From Chrysemys picta bellii (Eukaryota > Chordata > Testudines > Emydidae), in assembly GCF_011386835.1 (NCBI RefSeq), contig NC_088794.1:65302506-65366505 (forward strand): 64,000 nt of DNA, in the 5' to 3' direction. The notes under the pieces are model-generated. The model ran no database searches, was not told where the DNA came from, and saw only the letters and a list, made by a program, of their open reading frames with translations. Position numbers and translations under genes: made by a program. Positions 45,576-59,020 of the stretch are shown here, piece after piece (the first letter of the stretch is position 1; each line of letters opens with the position of its first letter).

Positions 45576-48500
45576 TTTTTTCTTACTAAATCTAAGTCTT
45601 GTCCCAGCATAATTGTTTGGATATTTTTAACTTTTAATTGTTGATTTTATAACAGAAAAATCACTTTATAAATATTTTGTAATGTTTAGAATCAGAATGC
45701 TATTGAATTCCTACCTTACTAATATTTATCCTTCCGCAGTTAACTTGAAATGAAATAAAATACACAGTAGAGATTCTACTTAATAAACTTTAGACTTGAG
45801 GATTCTTTAGGATAGTTTTATATTTGGAATGGAAATATCTAGGGTAAATGAGAATTTAACAGATTTCACACTCAGATTGTCTTAGAAAATTACAAATGAA
45901 ATGGTTATCAGTTCCTTTAGCTTTCACTGGCACCAGGATTTAAAATCCTTTTGTACATCTGTTGTATATTCCTTAACTTATGCAGATAGGGCCAAGCCAA
46001 GTTCAGCAATCAGTACAAATGGTGAATAAAACAGCATCTTTTTTATTTTCAATAGTACAGTATGCACAATACAGTCTTTAATAAAAGGAAGGTTCCTGCC
46101 CATTCACATAATACTCCAGTCCCATACTGAGCATGGCTGGACTCCTTAGCAGTAGAAACATTTCCTAAAGGTTTCCAAAAAGAAATCTGTTACGGTGAAT
46201 GACCCCAAACAAATCCATCATGGTCACAAAATTAGTAGTTTTACTTTCTGAAATAAAAAATTCCTCTTGACTTGATTTCAAAAAGTCAATATAGTTATTT
46301 ATATCAAATTATTTATAAGATACAAAATGCAGTTTATTTTTATAGCATAGATTCAAGGTAATTGCCCCTTAGATTCATTCTGAATATACCATAAATATTG
46401 TAAAATGAAGAGGTATACAGGTGATTAAATAAGCAGTGATGTTTAATAGTGGGTTAAAGTATAATGTAAAAGATGTGCTTCAAATTAGCATGGGTGTTGT
46501 TACAAGAATGGTGAGCCTGATGTTTTTTCTGATCACGTATTATGTTTTTACAGTAACCTTGTGTTTGTTCTCCAAAACTTAATCCAAATATTGACTAACA
46601 TGCTTTCATTTACCTGCGCTTAGTGATCTTTTAATCTTTAGATCTTCATATCAAGAAGTTAAAAATGGAGAACAACCCTGAATTACATTTTCTAGCTCTA
46701 TAGGTACCAAACTTTCAGTCCTTATTCAGGGAGATCTCCCATTGTGGTCAATGGGAGTTCTGCTTTAATAATCACTGCAGGACAGAGATAATAAAGGAGC
46801 TGAAGCAATATGTATCTATCAAAAGGGCACGCTATCCTTGTGTTGCAAAACATTCCACTTTTTCACAGAATATCCGTAATCATATAATTGGTTTTGCTAG
46901 GGTTACCATCTGCAATTTTCACTGGTTTTGGTAATGGAAATTGAACAGACATGCCCAATTTCTTATATAGTATATAACTTTAATTTTTTTATACTGTTGA
47001 TATTTGAATCCTGGAAACTTAATACAGGTGAATTTAGGATATCTGAAACTTGAATCCAAATGCTTTTAAGAAATCATGCCATTTTGTTGTTTGACACTAA
47101 TTTTCAACCCAGCATGTATAAGCAATGACTGAAATTAGCTCCAAGTGAATTACTGTTAAGCTATTTTATGCCATGTACTAGGAGTTTTTGATGGCAGAAG
47201 AGTCTGGGTTTTTTTAACTTAATTCTCTCTGAGAATTTAGAGCTCATAAAAGGTGCTAGATTTGACAGCCGTTGAGACTTAAATCCTTACAGAACTAGTA
47301 CAATAAGGGCAGCGGCAGTGAAGATTTCCTCAGCAATTTGCCTCAGCTCTGACCTGGAGATACAGGGGCAGATCCTCAGCTGTTCTAAATTTGTCATAGT
47401 TCTGTTGACTGCAAAGGGGCCAGTATTTCACTCTTCATAACTGCATAATGGTCTTTCTGCTGCGACTGCCAACAAGGTTGTTGATTAGTACCAGTTTGAT
47501 GGTGGGTTTTGTGATTTGGATGTTTGTTCCCCAGAAACTGCACAGATATCGTCAATTCATTTCAGATGATATAATGAATGTATCTGTTTATTTAATCCAG
47601 TCCAAGCTATGTATTTATATGACTCCCATTGCCGTAGTAGCCTTGAAGTGGTTAAAAAGAGAAAACAATAACTATTTATCTGTCAGGCATATGATGGTAA
47701 CAGCTCTCATCACTACCAAATGGGTAGATTTGAAGTAGAGATAATGTGCTCAGTTTTCCATTACTACTAGATTTCTTAGCCTTGCAGTCTCCTCAAGGCT
47801 GGAGTTTTTATGAAACTTAAATGTAACAAACACTTTTTCAAAGATTATACTTAATGTGCTGTAAGGTGTGTTGTGAACTAATAATATGAAGCAAAGAATA
47901 CAAAAGAGGGCATGAAAGCACTGGCACCTCCTGGTAAACAGAAGTGATTAGTGATAAAATGCTTCTACACTCTGGTATGAAATGAGAATGAAGTTTTGAG
48001 TTTTCAGATCACCACCTTTATCAGGCAAATGAGTTTTCAGGTGGAAGATAAAGACAGTATTTGACCTACTTCTCCATTCTCCACCTCTTATAAAGAAGAC
48101 AAATGATGCTGGGTAGTTAGTTTTCATAAGAAGTCATCAAAGTGAGGTGATTTCCCTTAGAATAAATATGAGTGAATTAGAAATGCACAGTAGTGATACC
48201 CTGACCTCAAATAAATGGGTTTCTTTTTTATAAAAAATGTGTTCAAATATGCTCAGTGTTCCCCATTATTTCATAACTGTGTGTATATGTTAAGAAAATA
48301 TGTAATGCAGTTCCAATATTTTTAATTAAAAAGATTTTATATAAGAAGCTAAAAGGAGAGTTATCAAACACACAGAAAACTCAATACAATGAAATATTGA
48401 TATTTATTTTAATTTTTAAATAAGAAATGGCTTTTCTCCAGACTGACTGTATTATTTTAAGAATTTCTTCCTTTAAAAATAATTTGTGTTAAGCTTTGAA

Positions 48501-51500
48501 AAGACTATGTCTTTAATATTGTATTGTTCTCCAGTTAACATTTCTAAGCTTTACAGCAACTGATAAAGTAGTTGAAGTAAGTAAATAAGTAATAAAAAGC
48601 ACATCAAAGTAGTTATGATGAGACAGCCAGATGGCAGAGAATTGCAGTTCTTGCTGTAATTTTATCAAAATTACTATTGTCATGGCATGTTAGTTTTCAT
48701 AAGAATTTGTACAGTCACTGATCTTATACAGACAAATTAATTTCAGGTTCTCTCATGTGTAGTCACATAACAGCTATACTTGAGCATGCACAAAAGAAAA
48801 TTAAATAATCATAGTCACATAAACGTGAAAAGCAGCACAATTTCTTAAGTTTACTATTCCATAACGTCTTGGGATCAGTGATCATTTTTCTTATGGTAGA
48901 CTCAATTTGATCTACAGCAGTACTGCCATTATATAGTTTCTGCTGCATTTGATTTTCATTATGAAAAGACAGTGTCATCTAATAGGGTAGAATTATTAGT
49001 AATGCACAAGCATTGTAGTAATTCCTAAGCGTTATATCCTTTCAAGGAGTTTTTTTTCTCTCCTAAAGGTAGTGGGCTGAAAAATAATTGAACCATTTAA
49101 ATTTGATAAATATATTATCATTACATGTTGTCTTTTTGTAAAGAATACCTCATGTCCTATGAACTCCTGTGAAGGATAAGAAATCAAGAATTACATTCAG
49201 TGGGAACATAATCATCTTGATATCTGAGTCCCATATGTATTAATGGCAGATTTAAACCTGCCTTTTTATATTTCTCTGTCAGTGTTCAACTCTAAACAGC
49301 AGCCCTCTAGTGGGATGCAAAGGAATACCTGTCATTGAAGTCAATTCTTTTATGCAGCAGAAACTGTATCTGTTACATCTGCATGGTGTTTGCAGTATGA
49401 GCTGTGGTTCATTAAGGGGTGATGAGGAAAACTGATGCAGGAGACATATACAGTACTTAACATAATTTCTTCAAGAAAATAATTTTCAGTTACCCTGACC
49501 TCAGCAGACTTCTACAGTCTCATTAATCAAATCAAGGCACCACTGTAACTAAGAAGAGTACCTATTTCTGTGTGAACTGCTAGCCCCAAGACTTGGAACT
49601 GGCAGTTTCAAAGAAAGGGAGTCTTACACAATATTAGCAGCACAACCTCCTGATTGAGAGAGGTCAAAAGCCGTCTATTCAAAAAACTACTATTGGACTA
49701 ATGCTAGAAAATCTTCATGTTGCAGTACGGGGAACAACTCTCCTTGAATCGAAGTCTGAAATCTTTAGGGAGGCAACAATACAACACAGAGATCCTGAGT
49801 TCTCAATTACAACATTTTAACACCAGTGCAATTTCATTAACTTTAGTGGAATTACTCGTGAGTCAGGACAAGAGTACCTACTAGAGTGCTCGAGCTGAAG
49901 TCACATCCCTACATTGGAACCATTTACTGACCATCTGAATTCTAATCGTCTGTCATAAAATTGGCTTTTACCTGCCTGATTCTTTTCTTAACCATTTTGT
50001 ACCAACATTAAAATAATAAGAAGACATCTGCTTGAGATGGGAAAAATAAATTTTATTATATGTATTTATCAGCAGAAAGAGAATTGGCACACATAACAAA
50101 GATGTTAGACTAAAAATCTGGACTTTGTTCTGTGTTACATTATGTTCTTCAGTACAGCTCTTCGTGTTAATCTGCCTTAGATATCCATTGTTTCATTTCT
50201 TTGTATCCGTTTATGGTAACTCTTCTTATTCTGACCAAGTGAAGCAAAACTGATGCAGAAACATTGCTTGGATCTCGAGGTGGTGGTGTTTTAGTGATTT
50301 TTAGGTTTAAAGAGGAAAAAATGAGAATATTTCAATGGGACTCTTAGGGGAAGATGGAAGAAAAGTGAGGTTCCACAAAATGAAAATATATACTGTAATG
50401 GGATAAAACCATGCTGATCATAAAATATCTTCAACCATGAAGAGTAACATGTGGTATAGAGTATATTATTGGGAAACAGTGTGCTGTTAGTATGATGGAT
50501 GTAACATAAGTGTAAAGATTCAAACTCTGAACGATATGATCTCTATTTTGTTAAATTCTTTTTAATGTATCTGTAGCTCCCCAATTATTCATATTTTCTT
50601 CTTATATAGTTTGGAATATTATTTTAAATCACATGGGGCCAAATTATATCCCCAGACCTGTGCATCTGGTTCCCATTGAAATCAAAGATATCCTGGTGAC
50701 AGGATAATATTTTGCTAACTGAATAAACTCAGTTTTGGACTAATTTAGTTCTGCACAACAAAATCAAAATGAAAATATATTGGAGAACCAGTTCTCTCCC
50801 ATATAGAAAAACAGTCTGCTGCCAGTTTATGTCTGAAAAGACTATGTTTAGCTTGAAAAGTGTGATTTATATAACAAAACATGGAAACTCAGTGTAATTG
50901 TAATTTTAGTGAAAACATGTTTTAATCCAATAAGCACCATCATTTTTGAGGTTGACAAAACCATAGAAGTCCTGTAAGGATACCATCATGATACAGATTA
51001 GTATTATATCATTTTTTGTATTATGAAATATAAGCAAGAAGTGCTTGCTCAGATGACTGGGGCCAAATGATCAGCTGCTGTATGGATTCTCCCAGCCTCT
51101 CATTGTTTTGGGGCTGAAATGAGCTTTATGAAGTAGTTCCATATGTCCCATGCCTAACTCAGCTTTTGGGTCTGTGGGGCTATGTTCTGGAGTTCCTCGT
51201 TTATGAAATTCACTTAACATAATATAGCTCTCATCCTGATATCATCTAGCTAAGGACAATAGTTAAGACAGCAAAATTGTCCAACTATTTCCATTTTTGA
51301 TGCCCACAAGCAAATCTAGAATGACAGTAAATAATATCAGTTGATATCTCACCGGTTGGCACACTTATTCTCGGATCTATATTCTAACTATATATTGATT
51401 TATGTATGTTTTCCTCACATTGTTACCAGTAGATGGAAAGCTGAAATTATACTGTAAAATGAAGGCATGTTCATCTACACAGTAGTCCCATGTATGTTCA

Positions 51501-53330
51501 TGCAACAACCATCTCCACTAAAAGAAGTGACCATTATCTGATAAAGCTAGTTTAATTTAGAATGGTAATGATAAATAAACAAAATCTACAAACATGATGG
51601 AGCAAAACTGTGGTTGAGAATTTTATCCCTGAACAGACTAGCTGAAAACTAACATAGAAACACCTGGAGGGAGGGGAAATCGACAAGAGAAAAGGAAAAA
51701 TTAAGCAAGTAATAATACAAGCAGCTGGAAACAAAAAGAGAAACAGAATAGCAGCTGATGAGAGGAAGAAAAGAAAAAATGAAGCATTTAACTGAAAACC
51801 TGTTATTACCATGAAACAATTTTTAATATGGCTAAAATAGTATGTTTAACAACAAGAAAGGGCTTAATTCTTATAAAAAATACACAGGAGCCATGCACAG
51901 CATTTCTTTTACATGGAAGTTAGGGATTTTCTTAATTCTTTCCACTTTTTTCTTTGTATTATGTTATATAAAACTGAAATAAATGTTATTTCAAAGACAG
52001 GCTTCAATATAGTTGCAGTTCAGAAGGTAGAATGTAATCATGGAAGTTGGCCCAGAAATGAGAGAGCACACAAAATTACCTCTGAAATATTCATGGATTC
52101 TAATCTAATAAACCATTGTTTGCTACATTGTTTCTGTACACCTACTAGCACAATGAAACAATAGTCAAGAGAAATAACTTCAAATTGCTAACTCTTGTAA
52201 TTACCTACCTATAAATCTGTCTATAATAATTTACTTATATAAATCTACCTATCATAATGAACTCATCACAGTATCAACAAAATGTAGCTATGGGTGGATT
52301 GCTGTGTCTGTCCAATGAAGTCCAAGTGGTTCTGGGTGGGTGCAGCATGCCATTCACATGCTACCCTTTCAAGCTTAAATATTAACGTTTAACATTCTTA
52401 AGGATCTTACCACTGATCCCCCCCAGATAAGTAATTTACCTTTCTTTTCTTTAAAAACTGTTAATTTTTAAACAATAAAAGAGGGCACATTTTTACTTAA
52501 AAAACAAGTAGTAATGGACAAAATGAAACAAAATAGGCATTAAAATATAGGGAAAATTAAATCATTATAAAAAATTACTTGTGTCTTATGGTACAGACAA
52601 TACTTCTTTATTGCAATAAACCTCCTAATTCTCGGGTTGCTAAACCTCAGATTTTGACAGTTCTCAATATCTGTTGGTCTTTCCCCACTTCTAAATAAGA
52701 TTTTAATAAGAAAGCTGTAATAAAGTCTAATTTTAGTAAGACTTCATTATTTTAACATATGCTGGAGGGAAGGAAGGAAGGAGATCTGTAAAGAAGAAGA
52801 AAGACACTGGATTGGGAAAGTGAGAGAGAAAGAAGCTGATGGTGGGCAAATTATGTCCCATCTTCTATTCCTGTTGAGAAGGCACCCTGTTAGTAAGCCT
52901 AGTACATACACCCTTACACGTGTGCTGTGTTTTTCACTGGGATGCTGTCCCTTGACCCTGCTTAGAGGCTGCTCCAAACTTTGCCTCTTTCATATTGGTA
53001 TATGTCTATAGGTTAGTCTTCTGGCTAGTCATTGTCTGGTAAAATTATTCACATATCCTACTCTAGGTGTCCTCTTCACTGGCTAATCATTTCCCAAGTC
53101 TGAAGGTGGAGAATGGTTGTGCCCATTTTAAACAGTAGGTGGCGATATAGTACAATTCCACTTTGCATTTGCTTGAAACAACTTTAATAAGGAGTACACA
53201 AGTCTGGCATTCTTCATCCAGTCCAAGGCAGATACCTGCTGCAGTTTTCTATAGAGCATTGTCTCATGGAGAGTCTATGTCAAGACTTAAAGCATTCTGA
53301 GGAAACTACACAGATGGTAATACCACTGGT
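45576..53330. other. Long AT-rich non-coding stretch
   Basis: No exon, RNA gene or clear mobile element is supported. Old repeat traces lie at about 46700-46800 (CATTGTGGTCAATGGGAGTT), 47355-47430 (GGGGCAGATCCTCAGCTGTT, TTGTCATAGTTCTGTTGACT) and 50636-50705 (GGGGCCAAATTATATCCCCA, CCCATTGAAATCAA). The 96-codon frame at 47448-47738 has no family resemblance or splice evidence. Confidence 0.45.
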
Positions 53331-53365
53331 ATAAGCCAAGTGATTCCTGTCATCTATCTTCTTTA

Positions 53366-54104
53366 GAAAAACCTTTCTCCGAGCTGTCTCATTATGAGCA
53401 ATTGGATGATGAAGTCTTAAACTTGGTGCAGAGCAAGTGGAAGATGGACTTGCATCATATAATGCCTCTTGTGCAGCACTGCATCCTATTCATTCATGTT
53501 GTTGGATTTTTATTTCAAATACAAAGTGTTTTGTTTTCTTCCCGGGGGCAAAAGGAGAATCTAGGATACTACAGGGTGACCAAATTGATAGTGGATGGAT
53601 TTGTCTCAGAAAACTGCTAGCTTGAAGCAGAAGAGCAGCATGGGGACAGGAGTGGTGGCAAAAACAAGTCTCTGAGTTCTTGTTCTGACCTTAAAACCTG
53701 AAAAGTGTGGTGTAACAATAGTACTTGTGAACTCTGCAGAAGTAGAGCCAACATGAGGGCATTTTCTTGTCTTCAAGACAGCTTTGTTAGTTCTGGAAAT
53801 GTTTAACTGCAGGTGTGTTTTCTGGAGAAGTAGGGTTTGTGGCCAGACACACAAATGGCTATGGTATTTGTAAGTTCTTGCCCTTCAGCGTGTACTTGAA
53901 GCATAGTTTATGAGCAGCAGGGCAAGTGTCAATGATAGTCAAACTCCCTCAGAATGGGCTACGTGGAGAGGCTGATAGTCATAGAAATGAGCAAGAAGTG
54001 CTGCTAGTGGACTTTGCCCTGAAGAACAACAGCATAGGAGATACCCACAAGATAATGTCAATGACAAGGACCACCAAGAAGCTAAATAATCTTTGGAAGG
54101 TATG
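53366..54104 (+). other. Exon-like or decayed coding region, unidentified
   Basis: Several medium open frames in different phases follow one another on the + strand (53402-53620, 53437-53625, 53926-54183). The last reads GLRGEADSHRNEQEVLLVDF, then ALKNNSIGDTHKIMSMTRTT, ending KKLNNLWK at a consensus donor AAG|GTATGT (54100-54106). The composition looks more protein-like than neighbouring chance frames. I cannot name a family and cannot connect it in phase to the exons upstream. It could be a decayed processed pseudogene, a retroelement piece or a coincidence. Confidence 0.25.
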
Positions 54105-54110
54105 TATGCT

Positions 54111-54133
54111 TTGTTTCAGGGTAGCAGCCGTGT
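54111..54133 (+). repeat. SINE head fragment
   Basis: GTTTCAGGGTAGCAGCCGTGT is the 5' end of the same tRNA-derived SINE as at 2711 and 61000, with no body following. Confidence 0.6.
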
Positions 54134-54884
54134 ATGCTTTGGCACTGGTGCTTTGTTCAGAGAGTACACCACAGCATGTATAGGTGGACTGTTATCTTTC
54201 AAGACCATCTATGCTGATGTTTTTGTTTGGTGTTTTACATATATTGCTCTCTTTTCTTAAGTTAATAAATTGGAGATTACAAAGAGAAAAAATTTAGTTA
54301 TGTTCCATTTTTGTTATTTGTTTAACTCTACAGCAGCTAGTAGAAGGACCCTGTTGAGAAGAAAAGCCAATTTAAATAACTTTTTATTTCCAAATTGCAT
54401 CCACTATTGTTATGTATATATGTGTACACACACAATATTTTCTTTTTATCATAGGATGTCTGAATTTTCCCTTTGTGTACCAGAATAAGTTATTCCTAAT
54501 GTGGAGGTACAAATAGAGGCCAGATACCATGGTGGGCAATGGCATAGTGAGGTTAAGTCTGATTCCCCTCAGTTGTGGCAGTTGCATTTAAACCTTTTCT
54601 TTATCACTGATGTGATTGACTGTGTATACAATGTATACAATAGCTCGTATTAGTTGGACAAATTTTTTCAGATATTTTAAATGAAGTAGACTAGTGTTTC
54701 TTATTTATTCAAGTACCATAAATGTACATAGCATTTTATAAAATGCGTATAGAGGCAAGACCCTTGCCTTTTAGGGCAGCTAAATGCACAGAAGATACCT
54801 TAATGATATCGATTGACTGGCAGAGAAGCAGAATAGCCAGAAAAAATAACTTTGTTTCATCGACAGCATTGAAGCCGACACATT

Positions 54885-54975
54885 GTAGTAGTAGTATGTG
54901 TGTTAGAGTAGTGCCTGGAGATCCCCAATCAGGGCTCCATTTTTGTTAGGTCCTGTACAAACACATAATGCAAGT
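54885..54975 (+). repeat. MIR-like SINE fragment
   Basis: GTAGTAGTAGTATGTG, GAGTAGTGCCTGGAGATCCC, AATCAGGGCTCC and TTAGGTCCTGTACAAACACA match the MIR-like element at 60705. Confidence 0.6.
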
Positions 54976-57607
54976 CTATGGGAGTTTTGACATTGACTTT
55001 CATGGAGCTAGGACTTCACCACAGAATACAAGATGGCCCCTGCATATTTTCATCTGTTAGGACAGTATCCTGAGCAAAACATTTATGAAGAAGCATGTAT
55101 AGATCTTAAACCAAGGTCCTCATGTTCAGTTATATGCCTTACCATATACAATACATTTTAAAAATTTTGTACTGTTATGAGTGCCAGTATTACAGCTCAC
55201 CTCCCAGGCAATCCAGACAAATGTTTATCCTTACTTTACTGACAACAGGTTCCATTTCTTGGGAAGTTCTCAACCACTTGTTTAAGCCCTCAGAATCTTA
55301 AATTTAGTGTTCTCATCTTTAAAAGTCTCATGTGCTTTGTTGAATAAGCCCAAGGCATATTAACTCCTGAGTGGAGTCCCACCATGATGTGGAGCATCTT
55401 CTGCATGCATGGTCCCAGGGCTGTAGCAAGGCTCCCTTCTGCACATCCCATGATAATATGATTTTGATGACAACCTCTGAGGGGATCCTTACACAGGTGT
55501 CCTCTCCTAATCTCTGCCCATGACCCTTACTGCACACTATGCATTTTTCCCTGTAAAATAAATGTCAGTGTATCAATAGAAGGAGAGAAGAGTTTCTCAG
55601 AGGATAATTGTAACTTAAAAATTCACAAGATCAGTACACAAGACCACGGGAACAAATTCTCATGATTTTTGGATGGTTTTTGCAGTAATCACAGCATTGT
55701 GTCTGTAGAGATTTTTAGAGGAAAAGAAAATATTAAAATGGTTGCACACATATTACTTTAAAAAAAAGTGGTGCAAAGGCTCAAGAAAGCAGATCTGACC
55801 AGCTGAGACTCCTTCTGATGGGGGAGACTTCTCACCTGGAACTGAGCTGATGTAACTGGCTCCAGCACCACCCAGGGAGCGGCATGTCAGGGTTGTGGCC
55901 ACAGTACCTTCCACTCTTGCTATCCCCAGGAGGCATACAGCCCCTTCAGGATCATTGTCAGGTGGCATGGTTAGACCAGCCCTCTTTCTGCACCAAGAAT
56001 TTGGACTCACAGATTTACACCAGGACTATCTGCCTGTTCACTTCATGATTGGGATTGAGCATCCTTCCTTCAGAAATGTTGACTTGAACTCTTCAAGCCT
56101 ACCAAATTGAAACTTTTCTCTTTTAATCATATTCCAGTGTTTGCATTGATGCTTAATAAGCTGAATGATCCCTGAAAATGTGCCCCTAGTCTGAAAAGTG
56201 ATTCAGTAAAAAATTACTTTATTGAGATTTCAAGTTTACTGTGCCTTAGTGACTTCCAAGGCATTAAGTCATATTTTACAAGTAAAAATATGTTTTTTTT
56301 TTCTAAACATATACATTGAAAATTCAGCTCAAGATCCAGGAATCAATCTGGGGCTTTTCGTTCTGAAGCATCACACAAGTAATAAAGATTTTACAAGTCA
56401 AGAGAGACTCTTAGCAACTCATCATTTAAGACGGTACCAGTGCAGAATGAGTGCCAACCCGTATAAAACACTACTAAATCAGAGCTCTCCCTTTGCACTG
56501 GTTTAAGCAACTTCACAAGGCGCAGGGCAACAGAGAATCAAGCCCATAATATGGGCACTGTGGAAGTTTTTAAACAAATTTTAGGATTTGTGCACACACA
56601 TTGAGAGAGAATCAAAATAAGGTTCTAAGTTATGTTCTTGCTGACCTATCAAATACAGAAAGAATAAAATTATACATTCTAAATTGGGATAATGCACATT
56701 TTTAATCATTTTAAAATAATAGGTCATGTACTGATGTTGATCTAACAGCTAATAGAAAATAGAGCTAACATGCAAACAATTCAGGCAGAGTTTCTTCATA
56801 CAATAAGCACCTGAATAAAGAAAACTGCCCGATAAAGCCATAGAAATACATGCTTCTCCTTCACAGAACTGCCTCTTCAGATCCCTAATTATATACCAGG
56901 TCTCACAAATCCTGGAACTATTTTAAAGCAGTTAGCCACTGAGGCTACAGAAATGCATAGTCTGTAGCTGTGAAAGTTCTTTTCAAGATTGTAAAGGACC
57001 TGCAAACCCAAGAGAGCCTCATGTACTCTGTTTCTGGTAGCAATAGTAGGTCACAGAACCTTTCTCTGTGTTATTTCTCAGAGCTGTTTCTTCCTCTGAT
57101 TAGTAGTATTGTTAGGTAGTTATATAGTCTATAGTTTCTCTTTCTCCTTCTCTCTCTGGCTTCTGTCTAGGATCTCAAGATTGCAGATGTGCACTAAAGT
57201 TCAAAATTCATGTGTTATTCATCTTTTGATAAAACGCAGGGGGAGAAAGGCATTGTTGCCAGGGTTCTTTGGTTTGCCTAATCTTCACCCCTTGGCCATC
57301 AAGTGAACAAGAAAGAAAGCTTCAGTTATCATATTGGAGGAAGCTTTGTCTTGTAGTACTTACATATTGGAGCATTCTGATTTAGTGATTCAGAAGGTGC
57401 TAGATCAGAACTGAAGAAGTTGTCTTTGGAGCGGATAATTCTTATAATCGCCAAATACAATCTTTAGTACCTTAGTACCTTCTTCATATAAGAAGTGGTA
57501 AGCTCTAGAACTGATGGACTTCTATGAATGGATAAAGCCGGTGTTTGGGTTCTCAGGGGCTGATATCCAGTGCTTGAGATGGACTCAGTCCCTTGTGTCA
57601 GTGAGCA
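54976..57607. other. No gene seen
   Basis: Mixed AT-rich sequence. Open frames at 55753-56110 and 56222-56506 (up to 94 codons) lack domain resemblance. 57100-57600 may be part of the retroelement that continues after the MITE, but I cannot show it. Confidence 0.4.
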
Positions 57608-57906
57608 ACTTAGGCTACAGCTATACTACAGTTTAAGTCGACATAAATTATGTCACTCAGGTGTGTGAATTAGTCACCCTGCAAGCAACATAACTTATGC
57701 TGACTTATGCACTAGTGTGGACAGTGCTATGTCGGCGGGAGAGCTTCTCCCACCAATATATCTACCGCCACTCGCTGGGGCTGGAGTAATTATGCCAGTC
57801 GGAGAGCTCTGTCCTGTCAGCTTAGAGCAGCTACATTAGAGAGTTTACAGCAGCACAGCTGCATTGTTATAGCCCTGCCACTGTAAACCCTAGTGTAGCC
57901 AAAATC
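57608..57906. mobile_element. MITE with GGCTAC...GTAGCC termini
   Basis: The left end TTAGGCTACAGCTATACTAC and right end CCCTAGTGTAGCCAAAATCT are inverted (GGCTAC..CTA-AC / GT-TAG-GTAGCC). Interior motifs GACAGTGCTATGTCGGCGGG, GAGAGCTTCTCCCACC and TACCGCCACTCGCTGGGG are moderately GC-rich. I recognise this as a turtle-type non-autonomous DNA repeat; the superfamily is not assigned. Confidence 0.7.
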
Positions 57907-58019
57907 TTAGATCTGTCATTCTCAGGTCAAATCAGGAAATCATCAGCTGGAACCATTTTTTCTGCATGATCTCATAGCAGAACTGTAGCACTTCACTTTC
58001 ACCTAATTCTATCATTGTA

Positions 58020-59020
58020 GAATAGTTGCTGTCATTAATGAAGTCTGTCTTCGCTTTTGTCGTGGTGTTTAAAGGGCACTTGGAGGATGTTGCCGCTTAC
58101 CTTTCTCTCCTCTCATCCTCAGTAAAATGTTTTCTGATGGACAAATTGTGAGAGGCTCTTGTTTGACCACCTGCACCAGTAGCCTTTCCTGTCCATATGC
58201 TGCTGCACAAGGGCCTTCCACAATAGCAAGCCCTGTGTCTGGAGAGAGCAGGACTGCTCAATCCTTTTCAGTTTGGCAATCAGGATGACAAAAAAGGAGA
58301 AAGCTAATGGTTGGAGCAGATTTTTCACGCTTCCATTCACATGAAGCAGACACTGAGAGTTTGAGTCACAGAGCTGTGGAATGAAACCTACAGTGTAGCC
58401 TTTAATGGTTTGTTAATTATGTACCTACCAGTCTGTAGCTCATGGGATTTAAAGCTGGTATTCACTAGGCTCATGGACCATGCATTAGAACCAATCATGT
58501 AGTGTTCTTTTCACCATCCTTCTCTGAACACTGTCTTCCTAGGTACATTCACAACGATTAAGAAAGGCTCGTGAAACCCAGGCCTTTTTGCACATCCATC
58601 ATTTACAGTTTTTTCACAAAGACAAGGTGGTTTTGTCCTCTACCTAAATTTTTGCCTGAGATGGAATTGAAATTCCATTGTTATCAGATAGCTTCCAGTC
58701 ATCTGCCCAAAGCTTCATTGGCTGCCGGATGAGGCCTGGCTATATTTTCGATTAAAAACAAGAGCTATTATTACTATTTGGGTAGAACCAAGCCCTTTCA
58801 GAAGTCATTCCAGTCCAAGATCAAAGCAATCTTATTTCAGAGGCTATCTAAATGAATTAAACAATGAGCCAGCAGGAGTTCCAGTATCAGCAAGACTTGG
58901 TTATTTGATTAGTCCTATAGATGCCTCCATGACTTTTCTCAGTCTTATCTCTAAATCCAGGGACTGTAAAACTGCTATGTGTTCAAATCACACTTTTCTT
59001 CATCACTGTCCTCTTAGGTC
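58020..59020 (+). mobile_element. DIRS-type retrotransposon remnant (tyrosine recombinase)
   Basis: Patches in changing + frames follow the order of a DIRS-type tyrosine recombinase. VAAYLSLLSSSVKCFLMDKL (about 58090-58150) precedes SSWDLKLVFTRLMDHALEPI (58437-58497), FFHKDKVVLSST (58611-58645) and a degraded RTKPF-like stretch (near 58790). QRLSKWI, recoverable near 58840, closes the series. Such enzymes integrate circular cDNA intermediates. Stops and frameshifts interrupt every block, so only a fossil is left. The family call rests on the order of short motifs and is moderate. Confidence 0.5.
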
